A DNA stretch of 64,000 nucleotides from Alicycliphilus denitrificans_A (GTDB lineage Bacteria > Pseudomonadota > Gammaproteobacteria > Burkholderiales > Burkholderiaceae_C): the NCBI RefSeq assembly GCF_044792555.1, contig NZ_CP126238.1, forward strand, positions 1,240,001 to 1,304,000, written 5' to 3'. Each line of letters begins with the position of its first letter. The stretch's first letter is position 1. Below, piece by piece: positions 7,834 to 16,211 of the stretch. Made by a program: the position numbers and the translations under genes. The notes below the pieces were generated by a model that was not told the origin of the DNA, made no database searches, and worked only from the letters and a program-made list of their open reading frames with translations.

Positions 7834-8384
7834 TTGCGGGGCGCCGCGACTTCCTCCCAGCGGCCAGGGGCCAGGCCGTCCAGCGTGTACGGGCCTATGG
7901 CCGCGCGCACCAGGCGCAGCGTGGGGTGGCCCACGGCGGCGGTCATGCGGCGCACCTGGCGGTTGCGGCCCTCGCGGATGACGAGCTCGATCCAGCAGTC
8001 AGGAATCTGCTGGCGCACGCGTATCGGCGGGTCGCGCGGCCATAGCGCGGGAGGTGGATCGAGGCGGCGCACGCGCGCGGGCAGGGTGGGGCCGTCGTTG
8101 AGCCGCACGCCGCAGCGCAGGGCGTCGAGTGCCCCGTCATCGGGCATGCCCTCGACCTGCACCCAGTAGGTCTTTTCCATCTTGTGGCGCGGGTCGCTGA
8201 TGCGCGCCTGCAGGGCGCCGTCGTCGGTCAGCAGCAGCAGGCCCTCACTGTCGGCGTCCAGGCGCCCGGCCACGTAGACGCCGGGCAGGTCTATGAAGTC
8301 CTTGAGGCCGCGCCAGCGCCCCTCGGGCGTGAACTGGCTCAGCACGCCATAGGGTTTGTTGAAGCGGATCAGGCGCGCCGTCAT
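7812..8384 (-). CDS. rluE: 23S rRNA pseudouridine synthase, RluE type
   Basis: A 190-aa RsuA/RluB/E/F-family pseudouridine synthase. It has no S4 domain and begins almost directly with the catalytic domain, like RluE. IRFNKPYGVLSQF at the N-terminus, the catalytic GRLDADSEGLLLLTDDG (nucleophilic Asp in GRLD) and the late EGRNRQVRRMTAAVGHPTLRLVRAAIG are all characteristic. The known RluE target is U2457 of 23S rRNA in E. coli; the same target here is inferred. The start ATG overlaps the stop of the M23 peptidase gene (ATGA), so the two are translationally coupled. Confidence 0.88.
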   Translation of the reverse strand: MTARLIRFNKPYGVLSQFTPEGRWRGLKDFIDLPGVYVAGRLDADSEGLLLLTDDGALQARISDPRHKMEKTYWVQVEGMPDDGALDALRCGVRLNDGPTLPARVRRLDPPPALWPRDPPIRVRQQIPDCWIELVIREGRNRQVRRMTAAVGHPTLRLVRAAIGPYTLDGLAPGRWEEVAAPRKSYQKQS

Positions 8385-9265
8385 GCGGGCAGGAACAGGG
8401 CCGGATCGACCATGCTGCGGTTGAGCATCACGCCCCAGTGCAGATGCGGGCCGGTCACGCGGCCCGTGGCGCCCACCTGGCAGAAGGCCTGGCCCGCGCG
8501 CAACCGGTCGCCCGGCTGGCAGTCCACGCGGCTCAGGTGGCAGTACATGCTGAGCAGACCGCCGCCATGGTCCAGCCAGACGGTGCCGCCGTTGAAGAAA
8601 TAGTCGCCCACGTCGATCACCCGGCCGGCCAGCGGCGCCACCACGGGCGTGCCGGTGGCGGCGGCGATGTCCATGCCGCTGTGCGGATTGCGCGCCTGGC
8701 CGTTGAACACGCGGCGCAGGCCGAAGCTGCCCGAGCGCCGCCCCGGCGCGGGCTGGAGCATTTGCAGCTGCTCCGGCAGCGGCGTGGAGAAGGTGGCCAT
8801 GACCTGCTGCTGGTGGGCGCGCTCGCGCTCGTGGCGCGCCAGGTCCTCGGGCGCCAGGTCCACGGTGCGCGGCGCCACCGTCAGGCGCTGCTCGCGGTAC
8901 TGCTTGGCCACCACGCGGTAGGCGATGCGGCGTGCCGCAGTGGAAGGCGTGGCCTGCACCGTCACATGGGCCTGGCCCACGGGTGCGGAGAGTGCTATGC
9001 CGACGATGGCCGTCCATTCGATGGCATCGCCCAGCACCAGCACGGGCACGTCGCCCGCGTGCACCACGGGGCGCTCGGGCGCCGGGCCCAGGGCCAGCCG
9101 GGCCACGCCGCCGGGCACCTGCAGCGCCTGGGGCCAGGCCGGGGCCGTGGGGGCGCGGGCCAGCACGGCGGAGCCGGGCAGCAGCGCCAGGCCCAGGGCC
9201 TGGAGCAGTCTGCGGCGCCGGACACCCTGCAAGCGCAGGGCAGAGGGGGAGATGAGAGCGGACAT
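8381..9265 (-). CDS. M23-family metallopeptidase (peptidoglycan endopeptidase-like)
   Basis: A 294-aa exported protein. The N-terminus has RRRRLLQALGLALLPGSAVLA (residues 17-36), a signal sequence with a twin-arginine-like start. The central part (about 50-160) is a beta-rich domain typical of proteins carrying a LysM- or TseB-like prelude. The C-terminal LytM/M23 domain has the zinc ligands NPHSGMD (His195, Asp199) and GPHLHWG (His276), so it looks catalytically complete; it probably cleaves peptidoglycan cross-links in the periplasm. The ATG at 9263-9265 was chosen because it precedes the signal sequence; a longer frame runs upstream to 9553. Confidence 0.85.
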   Translation of the reverse strand: MSALISPSALRLQGVRRRRLLQALGLALLPGSAVLARAPTAPAWPQALQVPGGVARLALGPAPERPVVHAGDVPVLVLGDAIEWTAIVGIALSAPVGQAHVTVQATPSTAARRIAYRVVAKQYREQRLTVAPRTVDLAPEDLARHERERAHQQQVMATFSTPLPEQLQMLQPAPGRRSGSFGLRRVFNGQARNPHSGMDIAAATGTPVVAPLAGRVIDVGDYFFNGGTVWLDHGGGLLSMYCHLSRVDCQPGDRLRAGQAFCQVGATGRVTGPHLHWGVMLNRSMVDPALFLPA

Positions 9266-9570
9266 GGATGACACGGCCGGCAGTGTAGGCCCCTGGGCCC
9301 ACCCGCCTGCCCACCGCGGGGGCATGGTTATGCGCAAAGTTATGGTTCTCATGCGCGGCGCGTGCATTGGGTCATAATCCGCCTCCAATGCCCTGGGCAC
9401 CTTGGTGGTCGGGGCATTGCCACGTTTGGCACCTGCGCCGCCCACAAGGCACGCCAGCCCCGCAGCACCCACCGGGTTTTTCTCCTGCGCCAGCGCGGAC
9501 CGCGCCCCAGCCATCACCCGGGGGCGGACCTTTGTCCCATTTTTCCCCCTCACCAGAAAGCAGATCGACC
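9266..9570 (+). other. 305-base region upstream of aspA: divergent promoter/leader
   Basis: No convincing gene. It separates the M23 peptidase (minus) from aspA (plus). A CATAAT at 9373-9378 could be a -10 element for aspA, without a strong -35. Just upstream, 9330-9356, the stretch ATGGTTATGCGC is followed by a similar ATGGTTCTCATGCGC, a pair of imperfect direct repeats that could be a regulator site. If that promoter is used, aspA has a leader of about 190 bases. The leader shows no obvious riboswitch fold. Confidence 0.35.
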
Positions 9571-10968
9571 ATGCGTCAAGAAAAAGACTTCATTGGCATC
9601 AAGACCATTCCTCCCGACGCCTACTGGGGCGTGCATACCGCCCGCGCCGTAGAGAACTTTCCCATCACCGGCCACAGCGTGGCCCAGATGCCCGCGCTGA
9701 TCCGCGCCTTTGCCTTCGTGAAGAAGGCCGCCGCCCACGCCAACCTGCAGCTGGGCGCGATCAACGAAACCCAAGCCGGTGCCATTGCCAAGGCCTGCGA
9801 CGACCTGATTGCCGGCCAGTTGCATGAGCAGTTCGTCACCGATGTGATCCAGGGCGGCGCCGGCACCTCCACGAACATGAACGCCAACGAGGTGATCGCC
9901 AACCGCGCGCTGGAGCACCTGGGCCTGCCCAAGGGCAGCTACGACGTGATCCACCCGAACGACCACGTCAACGCCTCGCAAAGCACCAACGACACCTATC
10001 CCACGGCGGTGAAGATGGCCACCTGGTTCGGCATCCAGGAACTGCTTGCCGCCCTGGCCGCCCTGCGTGGCGCCTTCGAGGCCAAGGCGCTGGAATTCGC
10101 CCCCATCCTGAAGATCGGCCGCACCCAGCTGCAGGACGCCGTGCCCATGACGCTGGGCCAGGAGTTCCAGGCCTTTGCCGCGATGATTGCCGACGACGAG
10201 CGCCGCCTGCGCGAGTCGGCCTACCTGATGTGCGAGATCAACATGGGCGGCACCGCCATAGGCACGGGCATCAATGCGCCCGTGGGCTATGTGGACGTGG
10301 TGACGCCGAAGCTGGCCGAGCTCTCCGGCGTGCCCGTGAAGGCCGCCGCCAACCTGATTGCCGCCACGTCGGACACGGGCGCCTTCGTCGATATTTCCGG
10401 CGTGCTCAAGCGCATCGCCGCCAAGCTTTCCAAGATCAGCAACGACCTGCGCCTGCTGTCCTCGGGCCCGCAGGCCGGTGTGGGCGACATCAAACTGCCG
10501 GCGCGCCAGGCGGGCTCGTCCATCATGCCGGGCAAGGTGAACCCGGTAATCCCCGAGGTGATGAACCAGGTGTGCTTCGAGGTGATAGGCAACGACGCCG
10601 CCATCACCATGGCCTGCGAGGCCGGGCAGCTGCAGCTCAATGCCTTCGAGCCGCTGATCGCCTGGGCCCTGCACAAAAGCCTGCACCACCTGGCGCGCGC
10701 CTGCCACACGCTGCAGGTGAACTGCGTGGAGGGCATCGTCGCCAACCAGGACCTGCTGGACGAGCGCATCGCCGCGTCGGTGACGCTGGTGACGGCCTTG
10801 AACCCGCTGATCGGCTACGAAAAGGCCGCGGCCATCGCCAAGGCCGCCATCGCCACGGGCAAGCCCATCGCCCAGGTGGCCGAGGACCTGGGCATCATGG
10901 GCCGGGACGAGCTGCAGAAGCTGCTCGTGGCCGAGCGCCTGACCCAGGCCGGGGCGATCACCGCCTAA
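9571..10968 (+). CDS. aspA: Aspartate ammonia-lyase (aspartase)
   Basis: A 465-aa enzyme of the fumarase/aspartase superfamily. It converts L-aspartate to fumarate and ammonia, feeding the TCA cycle. The superfamily signature GSSIMPGKVNP is at residues 315-325 (catalytic loop), preceded by GRTQLQDAVPMTLGQEF and HPNDHVNASQSTND, which fit aspartase. The family also includes fumarase C, but the N-terminal GIKTIPPDAYWGVHTARAVENFPITG matches AspA. The frame is open far upstream, but ATG 9571 gives the family's normal N-terminus. Repeat copy 4 follows directly after the stop. Confidence 0.93.
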   Translation: MRQEKDFIGIKTIPPDAYWGVHTARAVENFPITGHSVAQMPALIRAFAFVKKAAAHANLQLGAINETQAGAIAKACDDLIAGQLHEQFVTDVIQGGAGTSTNMNANEVIANRALEHLGLPKGSYDVIHPNDHVNASQSTNDTYPTAVKMATWFGIQELLAALAALRGAFEAKALEFAPILKIGRTQLQDAVPMTLGQEFQAFAAMIADDERRLRESAYLMCEINMGGTAIGTGINAPVGYVDVVTPKLAELSGVPVKAAANLIAATSDTGAFVDISGVLKRIAAKLSKISNDLRLLSSGPQAGVGDIKLPARQAGSSIMPGKVNPVIPEVMNQVCFEVIGNDAAITMACEAGQLQLNAFEPLIAWALHKSLHHLARACHTLQVNCVEGIVANQDLLDERIAASVTLVTALNPLIGYEKAAAIAKAAIATGKPIAQVAEDLGIMGRDELQKLLVAERLTQAGAITA

Positions 10969-11022
10969 GCTATTAAAAAAATAGCTGCTGGCGCTTTTTG
11001 AATAAGCGTTTCAGCTGATTTT
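10969..11022. repeat. Intergenic A+T-rich repeat, copy 4
   Basis: Begins at the aspA stop codon: AGCTATTAAAAAAATAGCTG is a near-perfect hairpin, then CTGGCGCTTTTTGAATAAGCG and CAGCTGATTTT. The orientation is the reverse of copies 1, 3 and 5. Just after it, 11023-11052, CTCTCCCGC..GCGGGGGAGGG is a G+C-rich palindrome. Together they probably terminate the converging aspA and META-lipoprotein transcripts. Confidence 0.6.
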
Positions 11023-11099
11023 CTTCCTCTCCCGCTGGCGGGGGAGGGAGAAATACCTGCAACGTCGTTGCCTGCTGTGTAGCGACGTCATACCGACGC

Positions 11100-11879
11100 C
11101 TACTTCACGCGCTCGCTTTCCACCACCATGTCCAGCACATAGGCGTAGGCCGATGCATCGGCCGGCGCGTTCTGGCGCTTGAAGCGGTTGAGGCGCAGCA
11201 CAGTGCGCACGCCCGGCTCGTGGGTGTAGCCCTGCACCTCGTCGTAGAACGGCTGCCATGGCCCGACATGGGTCTTGACGCCGTTGTCGCCGTAGCGCAG
11301 CTCGCGCACGCGCAGGCATTGGGCGGTCTGCACCGGGCCACGGCTGCAGGCCACCCGCTCGGGCGCCACCTCCAGGAACATGCGTTCGCCCGGGCCACCG
11401 TATTGCGTCTGCGGTGTGGGCTGGCCGGCCAGCTCCCAGCGGCTGCCGTCGGCAAAGAACAGCTGCAGCCGCGGCGTGCCCCCGGCGTGCAGCTGGTAGC
11501 GTTGCACGGTGGGCAGCTGGGCGCCCACGCGCTGCTCCAGTTGCATCAGGGCCGGGTCGGCGCAGGCGCGCTTGGTGGACAGGGGCTGGGCCAGCTGCAT
11601 CTCGTCGCCGCGCGTGCCGAAGCGCGCGCCCAGCAGGTTGCACAGCTTGCGCACACTCAGCTGTTGGCCTTCAAAGTGCAGCTGCAGCGGATCATGGCCG
11701 GCCGGCAGCCAGCGGCCGTCGGGCCGGCCCTGGGCATCCAAGGCGGCCGTCAGGTTCCAGTCGTAGGCGGCCAGGTCGGGGGCGCCGGCTTGGGGCTGTG
11801 ATGGGGTGCTGGTGCAGGCGGTCATCAGGGCGGCCAGGGCCAGAGTGCAAAGCCTGGGGATCGTGGTGCGGTGATTCAT
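11100..11879 (-). CDS. Lipoprotein with META (HslJ-like) and DUF4377-like domains
   Basis: A 259-aa protein with a lipoprotein signal: hydrophobic residues 9-20 then LMTAC with Cys22 as the likely lipidated residue. Residues about 38-150 form a META/HslJ domain (YDWNLTAALDAQGRP, LHFEGQQLSVRKLCNLLGARF). The C-terminal part (about 165-255), with FLEVAPERVACSRGPVQTAQCLRVRE and a W-x-PFYDEVQGY segment, resembles the DUF4377 domain often fused to META. Such proteins are envelope-associated, sometimes linked to resistance to stress; the exact role is unknown. Start ATG at 11877-11879. It lies 40 bases downstream of queE on the same strand. Confidence 0.75.
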   Translation of the reverse strand: MNHRTTIPRLCTLALAALMTACTSTPSQPQAGAPDLAAYDWNLTAALDAQGRPDGRWLPAGHDPLQLHFEGQQLSVRKLCNLLGARFGTRGDEMQLAQPLSTKRACADPALMQLEQRVGAQLPTVQRYQLHAGGTPRLQLFFADGSRWELAGQPTPQTQYGGPGERMFLEVAPERVACSRGPVQTAQCLRVRELRYGDNGVKTHVGPWQPFYDEVQGYTHEPGVRTVLRLNRFKRQNAPADASAYAYVLDMVVESERVK

Positions 11880-11919
11880 GGCGCAGTTGGAAACCGGTCG
11901 GAGTGGAAGGTTCACGCTC

Positions 11920-12561
11920 TTAGCGGATCGCCAGCATTTTGTGGGTTTGGATGGACAGGCGCCACCTCGGATGCGCCATGCAGTAGGCCAGTGCCGCGTC
12001 CGTGTTCTGGGCGATGGCAGGACCGTCCATAGGTTGCAGCAAGTAGTTGTCGAAGCGCAGCGTCGGCCAGGGCAGGGCATCCGGCATCAGGCCTGGCTGC
12101 GGAAACACGAGTTTGAGTTCGTGGCCACTGGTCTGCACCAAGGGTGCGCCGGCCTTGGGGCTGACACAGATCCAATCGATCCCCTCGGGCGCGGCGACCG
12201 TTCCATTCGTTTCCACGGCGATGCGAAAGCCCCGCCCATGCAGGGCATCAATGAGGGCATGATCCAGTTGCAGAAGCGGCTCTCCGCCGGTCATGACCAC
12301 CAGCCGATGTTGCTCGTCTGTCGCTGGCCAGAAAGAAGTGATACGGTCTGTAAGTTCGTCCGCCGTCGCGTATTTGCCGCCGAACGTGCCGTCGGTACCC
12401 ACGAAGTCGGTATCGCAAAAGCGGCATACCGCCGAGGCCCGGTCCGCCTCCCGTCCACTCCACAGATTGCAGCCGGCAAACCGGCAGAACACCGCCGGCT
12501 TGCCCGCCTGCAGGCCCTCGCCCTGCAAGGTGTAGAAGATCTCTTTGACTGAATACGTCAT
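11920..12561 (-). CDS. queE: 7-carboxy-7-deazaguanine synthase QueE
   Basis: Radical-SAM enzyme of 213 aa that converts 6-carboxytetrahydropterin to 7-carboxy-7-deazaguanine in preQ0/queuosine synthesis. The 4Fe-4S cysteines are in the CX14CX2C form seen in many proteobacterial QueE: Cys31, Cys46 and Cys49 (GCNLWSGREAD...CRFCDTDF). TGGEPLLQ (about 91-98) is the SAM-binding GGEP motif, and ETNGT is also conserved. It lies 4 bases downstream of the queD-like gene, so the two steps of the pathway are co-transcribed. Confidence 0.92.
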   Translation of the reverse strand: MTYSVKEIFYTLQGEGLQAGKPAVFCRFAGCNLWSGREADRASAVCRFCDTDFVGTDGTFGGKYATADELTDRITSFWPATDEQHRLVVMTGGEPLLQLDHALIDALHGRGFRIAVETNGTVAAPEGIDWICVSPKAGAPLVQTSGHELKLVFPQPGLMPDALPWPTLRFDNYLLQPMDGPAIAQNTDAALAYCMAHPRWRLSIQTHKMLAIR

Positions 12562-12565
12562 CGGC

Positions 12566-13675
12566 TTATACCGGCAGTACCGGCCCGTTCAGGTGCCCCC
12601 CGACGAGGGAGCCACCACCTTCGGACTCAAACACATCGACGCGGGCCAGCTGTGGCAACTGGCGCCGCGTCGTCGCGTGCAGCCAACGCGCGATGGTGGT
12701 GGTGTCGCCGTCGGCCAGTTCGGGCTGCTCGTGCAGCGGGTGATGATCCAGCGACTTGAAAATCGGATCGAACACGGCTTTCACGTCACCGAAATCGACC
12801 GTCCAGCCCATCACTTGGTGAATCGGTGCGCTCAGATGCAGCCGCAGCGTGTAGGTGTGGCCATGGATGGCGCTGCGTGGCTCATTGGCGGGCGCGTGCC
12901 TGTGCCGCACAGCGCTATCGATGGTGAAGTCCTTCCAGATGCGGTAATCCGTGCCATCGAAGGTGGCGCCGCACGATGCCGTCTCGTAAACGGTGACCCA
13001 TGACAGGGTGGGAAGCTGGGGCTTGAGCTGGGCCCACAACCATGACGAGAGCATCTCGCTGGTGGGGTTTTCAAGGCCGGGGATTTCGTTCAAATAGTGG
13101 TAATTGACCTGCGCTGCAATGGGCGCCCAGAGGCTGTCGAGGTGGTCGTAGTCGATGCGCTCGGCCGTGCCTGCCAGGTTCTGGCTGGCGTGCAGAATCA
13201 CCTCGAAGCCATGTCCGTGCAAGCGCCCGCATTTGTGACCGGGCGGCACATGGGGCAGGCGATGCGCCGCCTGAAAGCGATAGCGCCGCCAGATGTGCGC
13301 ATGGTCACGCCCATCGATCTCGACACCTTGGTGCGGCGTGCTCTGAACGGCGACCCGGTCGATGCCGGGCACCTCGAGCCGGTCCCGGATCCAACGCGCC
13401 AAATTCTCGTCGGTCGGCTGTGCCAGTTGTTGATTGAGTACGCCGTAACTCAGCATGCTGGCGCAGCGGTCAAGCTGCTGCTGCAGGGCGTTCACCTCGC
13501 CCCCGGGGTAGGGCGCCCAATCGACCGGTATGCCCGCATAGGCCGTTGCGGCAAAGCCATGTCCGTGCATGCCCCGGCACCGATGGCCATCGGGCAGCAT
13601 GTCGATCTGCCGCGCGGCCTCAAAACGGGCACGCGCGGCGTGCAGGATCTCAAGAGTAGATGTGGTGGCGGTCAT
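12566..13675 (-). CDS. queD: Three-domain 6-carboxytetrahydropterin synthase (QueD-like)
   Basis: A 369-aa protein, about three times the usual 120-aa QueD, made of three tandem 6-PTPS-fold units. Unit 1 (about 8-120) has Cys33 and HGH 37-39, but Arg22 stands where the first zinc His should be, SY (76-77) where the catalytic Asp-His should be and Gln111 for the substrate-anchoring Glu. Unit 2 (130-240) has a full zinc site (His138, HGH 153-155), Cys149 and Glu231, but NY (191-192) for Asp-His. Unit 3 (248-360) has HGH 271-273, Asp310-His311 and Glu350 but Arg267 instead of Cys. It probably makes 6-carboxytetrahydropterin for QueE, whose gene follows 4 bases later. ATG 13673-13675 was chosen; an upstream start would add 14 unlike residues. 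Confidence 0.85.
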   Translation of the reverse strand: MTATTSTLEILHAARARFEAARQIDMLPDGHRCRGMHGHGFAATAYAGIPVDWAPYPGGEVNALQQQLDRCASMLSYGVLNQQLAQPTDENLARWIRDRLEVPGIDRVAVQSTPHQGVEIDGRDHAHIWRRYRFQAAHRLPHVPPGHKCGRLHGHGFEVILHASQNLAGTAERIDYDHLDSLWAPIAAQVNYHYLNEIPGLENPTSEMLSSWLWAQLKPQLPTLSWVTVYETASCGATFDGTDYRIWKDFTIDSAVRHRHAPANEPRSAIHGHTYTLRLHLSAPIHQVMGWTVDFGDVKAVFDPIFKSLDHHPLHEQPELADGDTTTIARWLHATTRRQLPQLARVDVFESEGGGSLVGGHLNGPVLPV

Positions 13676-13708
13676 GTGACCTTCGGCATGGCTGCCGCTC
13701 CAATAATT

Positions 13709-13730
13709 GGCAGCCAACAGAATGGCTGCC
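13709..13730 (-). terminator. Hairpin between glnS and queD
   Basis: A perfect 7-bp inverted repeat GGCAGCC..GGCTGCC with an 8-base loop. On the minus strand it is followed by AATTATT rather than a T run, so it is at best a weak terminator or attenuator after glnS. A third GGCTGCC occurs at 13690-13696. Confidence 0.3.
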
Positions 13731-13736
13731 CGGGCC

Positions 13737-15542
13737 TTACTTGGCCCAGCTGTCCTTGAGCCCCGTCACGCGGTTGAACACGGGTTGGCCGGGGGCGTGC
13801 TCCTTGCGGTCGGCGACGAAGTAGCCGAAGCGCTCGAACTGGAACTTGTCCTCGGGCCGTGCCGCGGCCAGGGATGGCTCGACATAGGCCGTCACCACCT
13901 TCAGGCTGTCCGGGTTGAGTAGCGCCAGGAAGTCCTTACCGCCCGCGTCGGGCTGCGCGTCGGTGAACAGGCGGTCGTACAGGCGCACCTCGGCCTGCAC
14001 GCCGTCGGCCACGCCCACCCAGGTGATGGCGGCCTTGACCTTGACGCTGTCGGCGCCGGGCGTGCCGCTCTTGGTGTCCGGCACCACGGTGGCCAGCACC
14101 TTGGTGACCTGGCCCGCGGCATTCTTCTCGCAGCCGGTGCATTCGATCACGTAGCCGCCCTTGAGGCGTACCTTGTTCCCGGGAAACAGGCGCTTGTAGC
14201 CCTTGGGCGGCAGCTCGGCGAAATCCTCGCGCTCGATCCAGACCTCGCGCCCCAGCGTGAAGCGGCGCTCGGGCACGGCCGCGCCTTCCTGCGCGTGGGG
14301 CAGGGCGGGCAGGCTGCAGGGTTCCAGGTGGTCGCCGCCGCCGAAAACCTCGGCCCAGTTGGTGAGCTCCAGCTTGAGCGGGTCGAGCACCACCATGGCG
14401 CGGTGCGCCTTGGTCTCCAGGTCTTCGCGCAGGCAGCCCTCCAGCGTGCTGTAGTCGATCCAGCTGTAGTCCTTGGTCACACCGATGCGCTCGCAGAACA
14501 TCTGGATGGAGGCGGGTGTGTAGCCGCGCCGGCGCAGGCCCACGATGGTCGGCATGCGCGGGTCATCCCAGCCGCTGACGATGCCGTTGTCCACCAGGTG
14601 CTTGAGCTTGCGCTTGCTGGTGACCACATAGGTCAGGTTCAGGCGCGCGAACTCGTACTGGCGCGGGTGCGGCTTGGCGATCAGGCCGCCCTCGGCCAAG
14701 CGGTCCAGCAGCCAGTCGTAGAACGGGCGCTGGTCTTCAAACTCCAGCGTGCAGATGCTGTGGGTGATGCATTCCAGTGCGTCCTCTATGGGGTGGGCAA
14801 AGGTGTACATGGGGTAGATGCACCATTTGTCGCCGGTGTTGTGGTGCTCGGCACGCTTGATGCGGTAGATGGCCGGGTCGCGCAGGTTGATGTTGGGGTG
14901 GGCCATGTCGATCCTGGCGCGCAGCACGGCGGCGCCGTCGGCCAGCTTGCCGTCCCGCATCTCGCGAAAGCGTGCCAGGTTCTCGGCCGGAGTGCGGCCG
15001 CGGTAGGGGCTGTCCACGCCGGGCTTGCTGAAGTCGCCGCGGCTCACGCGCATTTCCTCGGCCGTCTGCTCGTCCACGTAGGCGTGGCCGGCCTCGATCA
15101 GGTATTCGGCCGCGCGATACATGAAGTCGAAATAATTGCTGGCGTAGTACAGGTTCTCGTGACCGTCCGGGTCCTTCCAGTCAAAGCCCAGCCAGTGCAC
15201 GGCGTCGATGATGCCGTCCACGTACTCCTGCTCTTCCTTCTCGGGGTTGGTGTCGTCAAAGCGCAGGTGGCACACGCCGCCATAGTCGCGCGCCAGGCCG
15301 AAGTTCAGGCAGATGCTCTTGGCGTGGCCCACGTGCAGGTAGCCGTTGGGCTCGGGCGGAAAGCGCGTGCGGATCCTGGCGGGATCGAGCGCGCCAGCGC
15401 CCTGGTGCGCGGCGTCGCCGGGGCTGCCGGCCCAGCGGTTGTCGGCATGCGTGCCCTGGGCCAGGTCGGCTTCGATGATCTGGCGCAGGAAGTTGCTGGG
15501 CTTGACGGATTCTGTGGTTTCTTTGTGGGCTGAGGTGCTCAT
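13737..15542 (-). CDS. glnS: Glutaminyl-tRNA synthetase
   Basis: A 601-aa class I aminoacyl-tRNA synthetase that charges tRNA-Gln. The HIGH-type motif is PPEPNGYLHVGHAKS (HVGH 70-73), the KMSKS-type motif is VTSKRKL, and RFDDTNPEKE follows the first motif as in GlnRS. The anticodon-binding beta-barrels fill the C-terminal 250 residues. There is an N-terminal extension of about 55 residues before the catalytic core. Start ATG at 15540-15542. First gene of a likely minus-strand run glnS-queD-queE-META lipoprotein. Confidence 0.95.
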   Translation of the reverse strand: MSTSAHKETTESVKPSNFLRQIIEADLAQGTHADNRWAGSPGDAAHQGAGALDPARIRTRFPPEPNGYLHVGHAKSICLNFGLARDYGGVCHLRFDDTNPEKEEQEYVDGIIDAVHWLGFDWKDPDGHENLYYASNYFDFMYRAAEYLIEAGHAYVDEQTAEEMRVSRGDFSKPGVDSPYRGRTPAENLARFREMRDGKLADGAAVLRARIDMAHPNINLRDPAIYRIKRAEHHNTGDKWCIYPMYTFAHPIEDALECITHSICTLEFEDQRPFYDWLLDRLAEGGLIAKPHPRQYEFARLNLTYVVTSKRKLKHLVDNGIVSGWDDPRMPTIVGLRRRGYTPASIQMFCERIGVTKDYSWIDYSTLEGCLREDLETKAHRAMVVLDPLKLELTNWAEVFGGGDHLEPCSLPALPHAQEGAAVPERRFTLGREVWIEREDFAELPPKGYKRLFPGNKVRLKGGYVIECTGCEKNAAGQVTKVLATVVPDTKSGTPGADSVKVKAAITWVGVADGVQAEVRLYDRLFTDAQPDAGGKDFLALLNPDSLKVVTAYVEPSLAAARPEDKFQFERFGYFVADRKEHAPGQPVFNRVTGLKDSWAK

Positions 15543-15747
15543 CCTTTGATTTTAGGCCGCGTGGGCATGGCCCTTGCGGGGCGGGCGACTACGTTCGGAA
15601 ACAACATAAACAGTGTTTCATGACATCCTTTGCTGCTGTTGGCGCGTTGAGGGCTTTGGCGGCCCTGTTTGCAGCCCTGTTTGTTCGTGTCGATAGAGCT
15701 GTGTCCTGCGGAGGGCGGGCAGGCTTTGCAGTCAAAGGAGAATTTTT

Positions 15748-16104
15748 ATGACCCAACGTCGCTCTTGGTTTGCCGCCGTCGCATCGGTCGGTGTGGCATT
15801 GGCCCTGATGGCGGGCGCTGGCACGGCGCAGGCGCGCAGTGATGTGTATTGGTCGGTCGGCGTGGGCGCGCCCGGCGTGGCCCTGGGCGTGGGCAATGCC
15901 GCCCCGGTGTACTACGCACCGCCCCCGCCCGTCTACTACGCGCCGCCCCCGGTGGTATATGCGCCGCCCGTTTACAGCGCACCGCGCCCTGTGTACTACG
16001 CACCGCCCGCGGTGTATTACCGGGGGCATGACCACTGGCGCGGGCATCGCCACCACCATCACCGTGGCCATGATGATCGGCGCGGTCATCGCGATTGGCG
16101 CTGA
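15748..16104 (+). CDS. Secreted PXPV/YAPPP-repeat protein with His/Arg-rich tail
   Basis: A 118-aa exported protein. Residues 1-30 are a signal peptide ending near AQA-RS. The mature N-terminus has DVYWSVGVGAPGVALGVGN, then six or so degenerate repeats of VYYAPPP/VYSAPRP (about 52-90), then a tail very rich in His and Arg (RGHDHWRGHRHHHH). The PXPV-repeat family is frequent in Burkholderiales. The tail suggests metal binding or interaction with anionic surface polymers, but no function is established. A strong ribosome site (AAAGGAG) lies about 8 bases before ATG 15748. Confidence 0.75.
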   Translation: MTQRRSWFAAVASVGVALALMAGAGTAQARSDVYWSVGVGAPGVALGVGNAAPVYYAPPPPVYYAPPPVVYAPPVYSAPRPVYYAPPAVYYRGHDHWRGHRHHHHRGHDDRRGHRDWR

Positions 16105-16211
16105 CGCACCTGGCACATGAGTGAGGCAGGCGGCCCTTAGCGGCCGCTTTTGCTTGGGGTGCGCCCCGCATAATGGGCGCTTGCGGGTCCGCTCGGGCGG
16201 GTTAGAACCGC

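Noticed and set aside
9367..9570. In-frame upstream extension of aspA
   Set aside because: Pro- and Arg-rich sequence unlike aspartases; ATG 9571 gives the family's standard N-terminus.
12561..13736. preQ1 riboswitch before queD/queE
   Set aside because: The 60-base gap before queD has only a small hairpin; no preQ1 aptamer-like sequence could be recognised, and the genes appear co-transcribed with glnS.
14295..15533. 412-residue open frame opposite glnS
   Set aside because: Antisense to the fully conserved glutaminyl-tRNA synthetase; Val/Ala/His-rich shadow.
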